Shown in pieces: positions 53,811 to 62,608 of a stretch of DNA of 64,000 nucleotides; the stretch's first letter is position 1, and each line of letters starts with the position of its first letter. This stretch comes from Pseudomonadota bacterium (lineage in GTDB: Bacteria > Pseudomonadota > Gammaproteobacteria > Steroidobacterales > Steroidobacteraceae): assembly GCA_018241525.1 (NCBI GenBank), contig JAFEDR010000012.1, positions 310,001 through 374,000 on the forward strand, in the 5' to 3' direction. Made by a program: the position numbers and the translations under genes. The notes beneath the pieces are model-generated. The model ran no database searches and was not told where the DNA came from. It was given only the letters and a program-made list of their open reading frames with translations.

Positions 53811-55088
53811 ATGCCGGCCCGGGGAGCTCTGAGCGCAGACCCGCGCCGTGACGTGCTGCTCGAGCTGTACGCGAGCGCCTGCCGCGCGGTAGACGGCCGA
53901 CGCACGGTGCGCGCCGCGCTCGCCGGCCGCGACGCACCGCGTGCCAGCACCCTGATTGCGGTCGGCAAGGCGGCCGGCGCGATGGCGCTCGGTGCGCTCG
54001 ATGCGCTCGGTCCCGGCATCGAGCGCGGCCTCGTGATCTCGCGCCCCGGCCACCTCGACGCCGAGCTCGGCCGCTGGCCGGCGCTCGAGTGCCGGGAGGG
54101 CGACCACCCCGTGCCCGGGGCCGCGACGCTGGCCGCCGGCGCGCGGCTCCTCGACCTCGCCGCTGCGACGCCGGCCGGCAGCCGCGTGCTGGTGCTCGTG
54201 TCGGGCGGCGCCTCGAGCCTCGTCGAGGCGCTGGCCGAGGGGATCGGCGCCGACGACCTCGCCCGCGTCAACGCCTGGGGCCTCGCCAGCGGCCTCGCGA
54301 TCGGCGAGCTGAACGCGGTCCGCCGGCGCCTGTCGCGCCTCAAGGACGGCCGCCTCGCCGCGGCGCTCGCCCACACGCGCGCCGAGGCACTGCTGATCTC
54401 GGACGTGCCGGGTGACGATCCCGCGGTGATCGGCTCGGGGATTGTGCGGGCGGCGACGCTCGCGCCGCTGCCACCGCTGCCGGAGTGGGTCGCGGCGCTG
54501 CTCGCGCGCGCCGCCGGCCTGCCACCCGGGGGCGCGATGCCGAGCCGGGTGGTCGCAACGCTCGGCGATGCGCTCGCCGCCGCCGAGCGCGCCGCCGACG
54601 AGGCCGGCCTCAGCGTCCGGCGGCTCGCGCCGCCGATGGCGGGCCCCGCGACCGACGCCGCCAGCCGCTTCGCGCACGAGCTCGCGCTGACCACCACCGA
54701 CCTCGTCGTCTGGGGCGGCGAGACCAGCGTGACGCTGCCGGAGCGGCCGGGCCGCGGCGGGCGCAACCAGCACTTCGCGCTGGCGGCGGCGCAGCTGATC
54801 GCCGGGCACGACGACCTGCTGCTGCTGGCCGCCGGCACCGACGGCACCGACGGCAACTCGAGCGACGCCGGCGCGATCGTCGACGGCGCGACCGTGGCAC
54901 GCGGCGCGGCCGAGGGCCTCGACGCGGCCGCCGCGCTGGCGGCAGCCGACACCGGCCGCTTCCTCGAGGCGACCGGTGACCTGCTGCACACCGGACCCAC
55001 GGGCACCAACGTCGGCGACGTGGTGCTGGGCCTGCGGCGCGCGCCGCCGCCGGCGCCCGGCGCCCCCGCCGCGGAGCCGGCGCCGTGA
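53811..55088 (+). CDS. Glycerate 2-kinase (MOFRL/DUF4147 family)
   Basis: 425 residues. These enzymes phosphorylate D-glycerate to 2-phosphoglycerate, in serine, tartrate or glyoxylate metabolism. VGKAAGAMALGALDALG near residue 50, VLVSGGASSLVEA, and in the MOFRL domain GGRNQHFALAAAQL, LAAGTDGTDGNSSDAGAIVDG and GPTGTNVGDV are characteristic. The N-terminal 12 residues are atypical and a later start is possible. It is 15 bp after purF and overlaps the next kinase gene by 4 nt. Substrate is inferred from the family (GckA/TtuD); other sugar acids cannot be excluded. Confidence 0.88.
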   Translation: MPARGALSADPRRDVLLELYASACRAVDGRRTVRAALAGRDAPRASTLIAVGKAAGAMALGALDALGPGIERGLVISRPGHLDAELGRWPALECREGDHPVPGAATLAAGARLLDLAAATPAGSRVLVLVSGGASSLVEALAEGIGADDLARVNAWGLASGLAIGELNAVRRRLSRLKDGRLAAALAHTRAEALLISDVPGDDPAVIGSGIVRAATLAPLPPLPEWVAALLARAAGLPPGGAMPSRVVATLGDALAAAERAADEAGLSVRRLAPPMAGPATDAASRFAHELALTTTDLVVWGGETSVTLPERPGRGGRNQHFALAAAQLIAGHDDLLLLAAGTDGTDGNSSDAGAIVDGATVARGAAEGLDAAAALAAADTGRFLEATGDLLHTGPTGTNVGDVVLGLRRAPPPAPGAPAAEPAP

Positions 55089-56368
55089 GGGTGCTGCTGA
55101 TCGTCGATGACGCGGACTACCGCCGGCTGCTGCGCCAGCACGTGCTGACCGCCTTCGACGCGCCGGTGCTCGTCGACCATCCGCCCGCGACCGCCGGGCG
55201 ACTGCCGCCCGAGTTCTCGGCCGCCGGCTACGACGCAGTGCTGCTCGACCACGCCCCGGCTGGCGGCAGCGGCCTCGAGTGGCTCGACGACGCGCGCGCC
55301 CGGCCGCTGTTCCCGCCGGTGATCTACCTCGCCGAGCGCGCCGACGAGGCGCTCGCGCAGGCGGCACTCGAGCACGGCGCGCTCGGCGTTCTCGCCAAGA
55401 CCCGCATCGACCACCGCCAGCTGGTGCAGCTGCTGCGCGAGGCCGAGGCGCAGCAGCGGCGCGCGCTCGGGGCATTCCGCGCGAGCCCGGCCGCCGAGCG
55501 GGCCTACCTGTTCGGCAAGACGCTGATCAAGGGCGTGCGCTGCATCCGCACGCTCGCCACCAGCGCGATCTCGACCGTGTTCCTCGCCGAGAGCGAGCGC
55601 GAGGCGCGGCTCGTGGTGCTGAAGCTGCTGCGCCAAGTCAGCGACTCGACCGCCGAGCGTGGCAGCACCTTCGACCGCTTCCTGCAGGAGTACGAGATCA
55701 TCCGCAAGATCCAGCACCCGAACGTGGTGCAGATCTACGAGCTCGGCGTCGCCGACGACCACGCCTTCATCCTGATGGAGTACTTCCCGGCCGGCGACCT
55801 GCGCGCGCGGATGCGCCGCGGCATCGTGCCGCTCGCCGCGGTCGGCATCCTGCGGCAGATGGCCGCGGCGCTGTCAGCCATCCACGCGGCCGGCGTCCTG
55901 CACCGCGACCTCAAGCCCGGCAACGTGATGATGCGCGCCGACGGCACCATCGCGCTGATCGACTTCGGGCTCGCCAAGCAGCTGACCCTCGAGGCCGAGA
56001 TCACCGCGACCGGCGAGATCTTCGGTACGCCGTACTACATGAGCCCCGAGCAGGGTCACGGCCGCGACGTCGACGCGCGCAGCGACGTCTACAGCCTCGG
56101 TGTGATCTTCTACGAGATGCTGACCGGCAAGAAGCCCTATCTCGCGCCGACGCCGATGGCGGTCATCTACAAGCACAGCCACGCGCCGATCCCGCGGCTG
56201 CCGGAGGACCTCGCCGGCTGGCAGGGGCTGCTCGAGCGCCTGCTCGCCAAGGAGCCGCAGCAGCGCTTCCAGTCGGCCGGCGAGATCGTCGGCGCGATCG
56301 ACGCGGCGCTGGATGCGACCGCCGCCGGCCCGCCGGCGGCCGGCGCGGCGACGGCCGGCACGCCGTGA
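55085..56368 (+). CDS. Receiver domain-Ser/Thr protein kinase hybrid
   Basis: 427 residues. Residues 1-120 look like a response-regulator receiver: acidic pair D8/D9 (LIVDDADYRRLL), phospho-acceptor candidate D55 (AVLLDHAP) and K105 (GVLAKTR), but the switch threonine/serine position reads YLAE, so signalling through the domain may be altered. A Hanks-type kinase follows from about 140: HRDLKPGN (about 273), DFGLAKQL, GTPYYMSPEQGHG. All catalytic kinase residues are present, but a clear glycine-rich loop is not (TLATSAISTVFLAES). A short Ala/Gly/Pro tail ends the protein, and no membrane segment is seen. The gene overlaps those on both sides (4 nt each), hence translation coupled to a glycerate kinase and to miaE. 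The combination suggests phosphorelay input into Ser/Thr phosphorylation. Confidence 0.85.
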   Translation: MRVLLIVDDADYRRLLRQHVLTAFDAPVLVDHPPATAGRLPPEFSAAGYDAVLLDHAPAGGSGLEWLDDARARPLFPPVIYLAERADEALAQAALEHGALGVLAKTRIDHRQLVQLLREAEAQQRRALGAFRASPAAERAYLFGKTLIKGVRCIRTLATSAISTVFLAESEREARLVVLKLLRQVSDSTAERGSTFDRFLQEYEIIRKIQHPNVVQIYELGVADDHAFILMEYFPAGDLRARMRRGIVPLAAVGILRQMAAALSAIHAAGVLHRDLKPGNVMMRADGTIALIDFGLAKQLTLEAEITATGEIFGTPYYMSPEQGHGRDVDARSDVYSLGVIFYEMLTGKKPYLAPTPMAVIYKHSHAPIPRLPEDLAGWQGLLERLLAKEPQQRFQSAGEIVGAIDAALDATAAGPPAAGAATAGTP

Positions 56369-56976
56369 GCGCGCCGCGCGCGGGCTTCGCGCTCGCCGCG
56401 CCAACGCCGGAGGCCTGGTACCGGGCGGCGGCCGGCGCGCTCGACGTGCTGCTGGTCGACCACGCGAACTGCGAGAAGAAGGCCGCCTCGAGCGCGCTCG
56501 GCCTGATGTTCGCCTACGCCGACGACGCGGCGCTCAGCGTCGCGCTCGCGCGCCTCGCGCGCGAGGAGCTGCGCCACTACGAGCAGGTCGTGAGACTGCT
56601 CGGCCGGCTCGGCATCGGCTACGCGCGGCTTGCGCCCGGGCGCTACGCCGCGGGGCTGCGGCGCGCGCTCGCCACCGCCGAGCCCGGCCGGCGGCTCGAT
56701 CTGCTGATTGCCGGCTCGCTGATCGAGGCGCGCTCGGCGGAGCGCTTCCGGGGCCTCGCGCCGCACCTGCCGGCGACGGTGGCGGAGTTCTACCGCGGGC
56801 TCGAGGCCGCCGAGGCGCGCCACACCGACCTCTACCTCGATCTGGCCCGGCGGCACGCCGAGCGCCACCAGCTCGACCTCGCGGCCCGCCATGCCGCGCT
56901 CGCCGCCGTCGAGGCGGAGCTCGCGACCACGCCCGATCCGCTGCTCCGCTTCCACTCCGGGCCGCCGCCGGGCTGA
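56365..56976 (+). CDS. miaE: tRNA 2-methylthio-N6-isopentenyladenosine(37) hydroxylase
   Basis: 203 residues. MiaE is a di-iron monooxygenase that hydroxylates ms2i6A37 in tRNA. The ferritin-like iron ligands are visible as LVDHANCEKKAASSALGLM, REELRHYEQVVRLL, SLIEARSAERFRG and EAAEARHTDLYL. The GTG start 56365-56367 overlaps the upstream kinase stop. Requires MiaA and MiaB made elsewhere. The gene ends at an 11-bp duplication, after which the convergent lpxH ends. Confidence 0.93.
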   Translation: MSAPRAGFALAAPTPEAWYRAAAGALDVLLVDHANCEKKAASSALGLMFAYADDAALSVALARLAREELRHYEQVVRLLGRLGIGYARLAPGRYAAGLRRALATAEPGRRLDLLIAGSLIEARSAERFRGLAPHLPATVAEFYRGLEAAEARHTDLYLDLARRHAERHQLDLAARHAALAAVEAELATTPDPLLRFHSGPPPG

Positions 56977-56991
56977 CTACGGGCTGACTAC
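56970..56991. repeat. 11-bp tandem duplication at the miaE/lpxH junction
   Basis: GGGCTGACTAC occurs twice in a row (56970-56980, 56981-56991). The first copy supplies the miaE stop TGA and the second the lpxH stop (CTA on the plus strand). It is probably a recent slippage event between two convergent genes. Confidence 0.8.
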
Positions 56992-57713
56992 GGGCGCGGC
57001 AGCGCCTCGAGCCGGAAGCCGGCCGCGTCCCAGGTGAGGACGCTGCCCTGCGTGTACCAGTCGCCGGTGACGATCCGCGTGCGGGGCCGGCCGTCGACCT
57101 CGAGCGCGTGCACGGCAGGCCGGTGCGTGTGGCCGTGGATCAGGGTGTCGACGCCGGCGGCGCGGAACGCCGCCGCGACCGCGTCCGGGTTGACGTCCAT
57201 CAGCATCGCCGGCTGGGCACGGGTGTGCTCGGTGCTGCCGGCACGCGCCTCGCGGGCGAGCATCGTGCGCACCCCGAGGTCGAGGGCGAGGAACTCCGCC
57301 TGCCAGCGCGGATCGCGCACCAGCGCCCGCAGCCGCTGGTACGGCGCATCGTCGGTGCACAGCGCATCGCCGTGCGTGACGAGCGCGCGCCGGCCGTCGC
57401 GCTCGACGATCGTCGGGTCGGTCAGGAGCTCCCCACCCGTCGCCGCGCAGAAGCGCGCGCCCAGCAGGAAGTCGCGGTTGCCGTGCAGGAAGTAGAGGCC
57501 GACGCCCGCCGCGCTGAGCGCGCGCAGCGCGCCGACGATCGCGCGCTGGCCGGGCTCCGGGTCGTCGTCGCCGATCCAGAGCTCAAAGAGGTCGCCGAGC
57601 ACGTACAGCGCGTCGGCCGCGCGCGCCGGGCCCTCGAGGAAGGCCCGGAACTGGGCCGCGATCTCCGGCCGGGCCGGGTCGAGGTGCAGGTCCGAGACGA
57701 CGAGGGCCGTCAC
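56988..57713 (-). CDS. lpxH: UDP-2,3-diacylglucosamine diphosphatase
   Basis: 241 residues. LpxH hydrolyses UDP-2,3-diacylglucosamine to lipid X in lipid A synthesis, at the inner membrane surface. Metallophosphoesterase motifs: VSDLHLDP, LGDLFELWIGDDD, HGNRDFLLG, VTHGDALCTDD and HGHTHRPAVH. Start GTG 57711-57713, 4 bp after the upstream cyclophilin stop, so the two are co-transcribed. It converges on miaE. Presence confirms a Gram-negative outer membrane with lipid A. Confidence 0.95.
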   Translation of the reverse strand: MTALVVSDLHLDPARPEIAAQFRAFLEGPARAADALYVLGDLFELWIGDDDPEPGQRAIVGALRALSAAGVGLYFLHGNRDFLLGARFCAATGGELLTDPTIVERDGRRALVTHGDALCTDDAPYQRLRALVRDPRWQAEFLALDLGVRTMLAREARAGSTEHTRAQPAMLMDVNPDAVAAAFRAAGVDTLIHGHTHRPAVHALEVDGRPRTRIVTGDWYTQGSVLTWDAAGFRLEALPRP

Positions 57714-57717
57714 GGCC

Positions 57718-58398
57718 TCAGTGCGGCCGCGGCGGCGGCGGTGGCGGCGGGGGGGGGCTCGCCGCGGGGGCAGGGGCGGCCGCGCCGTTCGGCAGGATCT
57801 CGATGTGCTGGATCACGACCGGATCGACCGGCGCGTCCTTCGGGAAGGGTCCGGCGCTGCCGGTCGGCGTGCGGCCGATCTTCTCGACCACCTCGAGCCC
57901 GTCGACGACGCGGCCGAACACCGCATAGCCCCAGCGCAGCGGCGTCGGGTCGAGCTCGTCGTTGTCGGTCAGGTTCACGTAGAACTGCGCATTGCCCGAG
58001 TGCGGCGACTCGGAGCGCGCGAGGCCGACCGTGAAGCGCTTGTTCGAGAGGCCGTTGCCCGACTCGTTCGCGACCGGCGAGCCGACCGTCTTCAGCTGGT
58101 ACTTCGCGTCGTAGCCGCCGCCCTGGATCACGAAGTTCTGGATCACGCGGTGGAAGATCGTGCCGTTGTAGTGGCCGCTCTTGACGTAGTTCAGGAAGTT
58201 CGCGGTGGTCAGCGGCGCCCGCGCGTTCTCGAGCCGGATCACGAAGCTGCCGAGGTTCGTGTCGACGCGCACGCGCTCGGCGGGCGCCGGCGGTTCGGTC
58301 GGCTCCTCGGCGCGGACCGGGCCGGCGGCGAGCACGGCGAGGCCGGCGAGCGTCCAGAGGAGCCGCGTCGGGCGGCGGATCGTCGAGTCGGCGGGCAT
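57718..58398 (-). CDS. ppiA: Exported peptidyl-prolyl cis-trans isomerase (cyclophilin, PpiA-like)
   Basis: 226 residues. A signal peptide (RRPTRLLWTLAGLAVLAAGPVRA-EEP) predicts periplasmic export. The cyclophilin fold has VRVDTNLGSFVIRLE, YNGTIFHRVIQNFVIQGGGYD, the active-site arginine in FHRVI, and GLARSESPHSGNAQFYVNL. It ends in an unusual Pro-rich tail (about 15 prolines) encoded over a G9 run on the plus strand (57749-57757). Start ATG 58396-58398. Divergent from gltX; lpxH follows. Closely related to PpiA rather than cytosolic PpiB because of the signal peptide. Confidence 0.92.
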   Translation of the reverse strand: MPADSTIRRPTRLLWTLAGLAVLAAGPVRAEEPTEPPAPAERVRVDTNLGSFVIRLENARAPLTTANFLNYVKSGHYNGTIFHRVIQNFVIQGGGYDAKYQLKTVGSPVANESGNGLSNKRFTVGLARSESPHSGNAQFYVNLTDNDELDPTPLRWGYAVFGRVVDGLEVVEKIGRTPTGSAGPFPKDAPVDPVVIQHIEILPNGAAAPAPAASPPPPPPPPPRPH

Positions 58399-58446
58399 GG
58401 GGACTCCGGGGGGGCGTGAGCGAACGGGGCATTATACTTCGCGGCC

Positions 58447-59856
58447 ATGCCGGCCCCCGTCACCACGCGTTTCGCCCCGAGCCCGACCGGGGCGCTGCAC
58501 CTCGGCAACGTCCGCACGGCGCTCTTCAACTGGCTTTACGCGCGCCAGGCCGGCGGCCGCTTCCTGCTGCGCCTCGAGGACACCGACCGCGAGCGCTCGA
58601 GCGAGGCGCACGCGACGGCGCTGCTCGCCGACCTCGCGTGGCTCGGCCTCGACTGGGACGCGGGCCCGGGCCGCGAGGACGCGCTCGGGCCCTACCGCCA
58701 GTCGGCCCGCGGCGAGCGCTACGCCGCCGCCTTCGCCGCCCTCGAGGCGGCGGACCTCGCCTATCCCTGCTATTGCAGCGCCGGCGAGCTCGAGCTCGCC
58801 CGGCGCGTGCAGCTCGCGGCCGGCCGGCCGCCGCGCTACCCCGGGACCTGCGCCGGGCTCGACGCCGCCGGCCGGCGGGCACGCGCCGCCGAGGGTCGCG
58901 CGCCGACGCTGCGCTTCCGGGTCGCGCCGGGCGAGACGCTCGCCTGGACTGACCTCGTGCGCGGCCCGCAGCAGTTCGCGAGCGGCGACCTCGGCGACTT
59001 CGTCGTGCGGCGTGCGGACGGCAGCGCGGCGTTCCTGTTCTCGAACCTGGTCGATGACCTCGCGATGGGCGTGAGCCACGTGCTGCGCGGCGAGGACCAC
59101 GTCGCGAACACGCCGCGCCAGCGGCTGCTGGCGCGCGCACTCGGCGCCGAGCCCCCCGCCTACGGGCACCTGCCGCTGCTGGTGGGCAGCGGCGGCCAGC
59201 CGCTCTCGAAGCGCGACGGCAGCGCCTCGGTCGCGGCGCTGCGGGTCGAGGGATTCCTGCCGGAGGCTCTGCTGAACCACCTCGGCCGCCTCGGCCACAG
59301 CTATGCGACCGAGGGCTGGCTCGAGCGGCCGGCGCTGATCGCCGGCTTCGCGCTTAACGCCCTCGGCCGGGCGCCGGCCCACTTCGACCGCGCGCAGCTG
59401 CTGCACTGGCAGCGCGAGGCGGTGCACCGTGCCCCGGCCGCGACTCTCGAGGGCTGGGCCCGCGGCCACGTGCCGCCCGGGCGCGAGGCCGCCTTCACCG
59501 CGGCGCTGCGCGCAAACTGGCTGCTGCCGGCGGATGCCGCCGACTGGGGGCCGGTGGTCTACGGCGAGCTGCCGTGCGCGACGGCGGCGGCCGCGGCCAG
59601 CATCGCCGCGGCCGGTACCGCATTCTGGGACGCGGCGCTCGCCGCGCTCGCGGCCGGCGCCGACTATGCCGGCCTCGTCGCACGCCTGAAGGCCACCGGT
59701 CGGACCGGCGCGGCGCTCTTCCGGCCGCTGCGGCTCGCGCTGACGCAGCGCCCGGACGGCCCGGAACTGCATACACTGCTCACGCTGCTGCCGCCCGAGA
59801 CGACGCGCGCACGGCTCGTGGCGGCGCGCGCGCTGGCCGCGGCGCCGGCCGCCTGA
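58447..59856 (+). CDS. gltX: Glutamate--tRNA ligase
   Basis: 469 residues. Class I synthetase charging tRNA-Glu. The HIGH-type motif is LHLGNVRTALFNW and the KMSKS-type motif is LSKRDGS. A zinc-binding region is suggested by YPCYCS and RYPGTC. FLLRLEDTDRERS and LRGEDHVANTPRQRLLARALG are conserved. The C-terminal anticodon-binding part is Ala-rich. Start ATG 58447 with only a weak ribosome site (GCGGCC). cysS follows 31 bp downstream. Whether it also charges tRNA-Gln (non-discriminating type) cannot be decided here. Confidence 0.95.
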   Translation: MPAPVTTRFAPSPTGALHLGNVRTALFNWLYARQAGGRFLLRLEDTDRERSSEAHATALLADLAWLGLDWDAGPGREDALGPYRQSARGERYAAAFAALEAADLAYPCYCSAGELELARRVQLAAGRPPRYPGTCAGLDAAGRRARAAEGRAPTLRFRVAPGETLAWTDLVRGPQQFASGDLGDFVVRRADGSAAFLFSNLVDDLAMGVSHVLRGEDHVANTPRQRLLARALGAEPPAYGHLPLLVGSGGQPLSKRDGSASVAALRVEGFLPEALLNHLGRLGHSYATEGWLERPALIAGFALNALGRAPAHFDRAQLLHWQREAVHRAPAATLEGWARGHVPPGREAAFTAALRANWLLPADAADWGPVVYGELPCATAAAAASIAAAGTAFWDAALAALAAGADYAGLVARLKATGRTGAALFRPLRLALTQRPDGPELHTLLTLLPPETTRARLVAARALAAAPAA

Positions 59857-59887
59857 ACCTGACCTGCCGCGAAGGACCCGCCCCGCG

Positions 59888-61300
59888 ATGATCGAGATCC
59901 ACAACTCGCTGACCGGCCGCAAGGCGCCGCTCGAGACCCTCGAGCCCGGCCACGTGCGCATGTACGTCTGCGGCATGACGGTCTACGACTACTGCCACGT
60001 CGGGCACGCCCGCTCGCTGGTGGTCTTCGACGTCGTGCGCCGCTACCTGCGCCACCGCGGCTACCGCGTGACCCACGTGCGCAACGTCACCGACATCGAC
60101 GACAACATCATCCAGCGCGCCGCCAAGAACGGCGAGAGCGTCACGGCGCTGACGACGCGCTTCACGGCGGCGATGCACGAGGACTGCGCGGCACTCGGCG
60201 TCGAGCCGCCGGAGCACGAGCCGCGCGCGACCGCCTACGTGCCCGAGATCGTGCGCATGATCGAGGCGCTGATCGAGAAGGGCTATGCCTACCTCGCCGA
60301 CGGCGACGTGCTGTACTCGGTCGGCAAGTTCGCGGGCTACGGGCGGCTGTCGGGCAAGAAGCTCGCGGACCTCAGGGCCGGGGCGCGCGTCGAGGTCGGC
60401 GAGCACAAGCTCGACCCGCTCGACTTCGTGCTGTGGAAGGCGGCCAAGCCCGGCGAGCCGAGCTGGCCCTCGCCGTGGGGCGCCGGCCGGCCCGGCTGGC
60501 ACATCGAGTGCTCGGCGATGTCGGTGGCGCTGCTCGGCCCGCACTTCGACATCCACGGCGGCGGCATGGACCTCAAGTTCCCGCACCACGAGAACGAGAT
60601 CGCGCAGACCTGCGCGGCCTGCGGCACGCCGTTCGTCAACGTCTGGATGCACAACGGCTTCGTGAACGTGAACGCCGAGAAGATGTCGAAGTCGCTCGGC
60701 AACTTCTTCACGGTGCGCGAGGTGCTGCCGCGGCTGCGGCCGGAGGTGCTGCGCGCCTTCGTGCTCGGCTCGCACTACCGCGGCCCGATCAACTACTCCG
60801 ACGAGAACCTGCGCCAGGCGGATGCGGCGCTCGAGCGGCTGTACGGGTCGCTGCGCGGCGTGGCGCCGGCCACCGCGGCGGCCGGCGGCGAGGCGAGCCG
60901 GCGCTTCGAGGCGGCGATGGACGATGACTTCAACACGCCCGAAGCGCTCGCGGTGCTGCAGGCGCTCGCCCGCGACCTCAACGTCGCGAAGGGGGCGGGG
61001 AAGGCCGCCGAGGCCGCGGCGCTCGCGGCCGAGCTGCGCGCGCTCGGCGGCGTGCTCGGCATCCTCGGCCTCGAGGCCGAGGCCTGGCTCAAGACGCGGC
61101 CGGCGAAGCCGCTCGACGAGGCCGGGGAGGGCGCGGACGCGCGTCCCGAGCCGGCCGAGATCGAGGCCGGCATCGCCGCGCGCACCGCGGCGCGCCAGGC
61201 GCGCGACTTCCGCGAGTCGGACCGGATCCGCGACGACCTTGCCCGGCGCGGCGTGCTGCTCGAGGACGGCCCGCAGGGGACGAGCTGGCGCTACCGCTGA
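59888..61300 (+). CDS. cysS: Cysteine--tRNA ligase
   Basis: 470 residues, normal for CysRS. Motifs: zinc and HIGH region YVCGMTVYDYCHVGHARSLV, ERHIM-like HIECSAMS, GGGMDLKFPHHENEIAQT and KMSKS in NAEKMSKSLGNFF. The C-terminal DALR-type domain ends in GVLLEDGPQGTSWRYR. The start ATG 59888 follows a purine-rich GCGAAGGA. It is in the same direction as gltX and ends 3 bp before the folD stop on the other strand, leaving no room for a terminator between them. Confidence 0.97.
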   Translation: MIEIHNSLTGRKAPLETLEPGHVRMYVCGMTVYDYCHVGHARSLVVFDVVRRYLRHRGYRVTHVRNVTDIDDNIIQRAAKNGESVTALTTRFTAAMHEDCAALGVEPPEHEPRATAYVPEIVRMIEALIEKGYAYLADGDVLYSVGKFAGYGRLSGKKLADLRAGARVEVGEHKLDPLDFVLWKAAKPGEPSWPSPWGAGRPGWHIECSAMSVALLGPHFDIHGGGMDLKFPHHENEIAQTCAACGTPFVNVWMHNGFVNVNAEKMSKSLGNFFTVREVLPRLRPEVLRAFVLGSHYRGPINYSDENLRQADAALERLYGSLRGVAPATAAAGGEASRRFEAAMDDDFNTPEALAVLQALARDLNVAKGAGKAAEAAALAAELRALGGVLGILGLEAEAWLKTRPAKPLDEAGEGADARPEPAEIEAGIAARTAARQARDFRESDRIRDDLARRGVLLEDGPQGTSWRYR

Positions 61301-61303
61301 GGC

Positions 61304-62170
61304 TCAGGCGGCGACCAGGCCCTGGCGCGCGAGCGAGCTCTCGAGGGTGTTCTTCATCAGCGCCGCGATCGTCATCGGTCCGACCCCGCCCGGCACCGGC
61401 GTGATCCACGCCGCGCGCGCGGCGGCCGCCGCGAACTCGACGTCGCCGACCAGCCGGCCGTCGGCGAGCCGGTTGATGCCGACGTCGATCACGACCGCGC
61501 CCTCGCGCACCCAGCGGCCCGGGATCATCTCGGGCTTGCCGGTGGCGACCACCAGGATCTCGGCGCGGCCGACCTCGGCCTCGAGGTCGCGCGTCGCGCT
61601 GTGGCAGACCGTGATGGTCGCGGCCGCCGCCAGCAGCTCGAGCGCCATCGGCCTTCCGACGATGTTCGACTGGCCGACGATGACCGCATCCTTGCCGCGC
61701 GGCGCGATGCCGGCGCGCTCCAGCATGATCATGATCCCGTAGGGCGTGCAGGAGCGCAGCGTCGGCTTGCGCAGCGCCAGCCGGCCGACGTTGTACGGGT
61801 GGAAGCCGTCGACGTCCTTGGCCGGGTCGATGCGCTCGATCACCGCGTGCGGGTTGATGTGCTTCGGCAGCGGCGACTGCACCAGGATGCCGTCGATCGA
61901 AGGATCCGCGTTCAGCCGGTCGATCAGCGCCACGAGGTCGGCCTCGCGGGTGCTGGCCGGCAGGTCGTGGGCGACCGAGGCGATGCCCGTCTCCTCGCAG
62001 GACAGGCGCTTGTTGCGCACGTAGATCCCGGAGGCGGGGTCTTCGCCCACCATCACGACCGCGAGCCCCGGCCGGCGCGCGCCGCGCGCCACGAGGGCGT
62101 CGGTGGCGCGGCGAACGTCCGCCTTGAGGGCCTTGGAAATCGCCTTGCCGTCGATCAGCTTCGCCGTCAC
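61304..62170 (-). CDS. folD: Methylenetetrahydrofolate dehydrogenase/methenyl-THF cyclohydrolase
   Basis: 288 residues. Bifunctional enzyme that interconverts methylene-, methenyl- and formyl-THF. Catalytic segments: YVRNKRLSCEETGI (with the conserved lysine), VQSPLPKHIN, VDGFHPYNVGRLA, IVGQSNIVGRPMALEL and ITPVPGGVGPMTIAALMKNT. The start is GTG 62168-62170, preceded by GGGGGGA; the frame continues upstream into the tRNA gene region and is a spurious extension. It converges on cysS and diverges from the tRNA cluster. Belongs with folE2 and folC to folate metabolism. Confidence 0.96.
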   Translation of the reverse strand: MTAKLIDGKAISKALKADVRRATDALVARGARRPGLAVVMVGEDPASGIYVRNKRLSCEETGIASVAHDLPASTREADLVALIDRLNADPSIDGILVQSPLPKHINPHAVIERIDPAKDVDGFHPYNVGRLALRKPTLRSCTPYGIMIMLERAGIAPRGKDAVIVGQSNIVGRPMALELLAAAATITVCHSATRDLEAEVGRAEILVVATGKPEMIPGRWVREGAVVIDVGINRLADGRLVGDVEFAAAAARAAWITPVPGGVGPMTIAALMKNTLESSLARQGLVAA

Positions 62171-62246
62171 GTGGTCCCCCCGGGGCGCGAAAAGCGCGAA
62201 AAGTCGCACATTCTCGCATGCTGGCCGCTGCGGGCGGGCGGCCGGT

Positions 62247-62275
62247 TTGACGGGCCGGGGGTCGGTCCTTATCAT
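62247..62275 (+). promoter_or_regulatory. Strong sigma70 promoter of the tRNA cluster
   Basis: TTGACG (62247-62252), exact 17-bp spacer, TATCAT (62270-62275), then a GC-rich discriminator TGCGCG typical of stringently controlled stable-RNA promoters. Predicted start about 62282, 22 bp before tRNA-Pro. Confidence 0.75.
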
Positions 62276-62303
62276 TGCGCGTCCCGTGCGGAGCGGACTT
62301 AAG

Positions 62304-62380
62304 CGGGGCATGGCGCAGTCTGGTAGCGCATCTGCTTTGGGAGCAGAGGGTCGGGGGTTCGAATCCCTCTGCCCCGACCA
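62304..62380 (+). tRNA. tRNA-Pro (anticodon UGG)
   Basis: Cloverleaf with acceptor CGGGGCA/TGCCCCG, D-arm GCGCAGTCTGGTAGCGC, anticodon stem TCTGC/GCAGA with loop TTTGGGA (anticodon TGG), TpsiC GGGGGTTCGAATCCCTC and encoded CCA (62378-62380). First of four tRNA genes. Confidence 0.97.
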
Positions 62381-62450
62381 CCGAACGCGGACACCGGCGG
62401 CCACGGGCGCGGCCTGCCGGAGGCCCTGGAGACGAGTCGGGAGCCACCGA

Positions 62451-62527
62451 GCGCCCGTAGCTCAAGCGGATAGAGCACCGGCCTTCTAAGCCGGTGGTTG
62501 CAGGTTCGAGTCCTGCCGGGCGCGCCA
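62451..62527 (+). tRNA. tRNA-Arg (anticodon UCU)
   Basis: Acceptor GCGCCCG/CGGGCGC, D-arm GCTCAAGCGGATAGAGC, anticodon loop CTTCTAA (anticodon TCT), T-arm GCAGGTTCGAGTCCTGC and encoded CCA at 62525-62527. 70 bp after tRNA-Pro. Confidence 0.97.
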
Positions 62528-62608
62528 TCCGCCGACCGGCGGGGCGACGAGACGAGGGAGACGGAGCGCCGAGCGAGACGACGAGTAGACGACAGTCGAT
62601 GCGACGAT

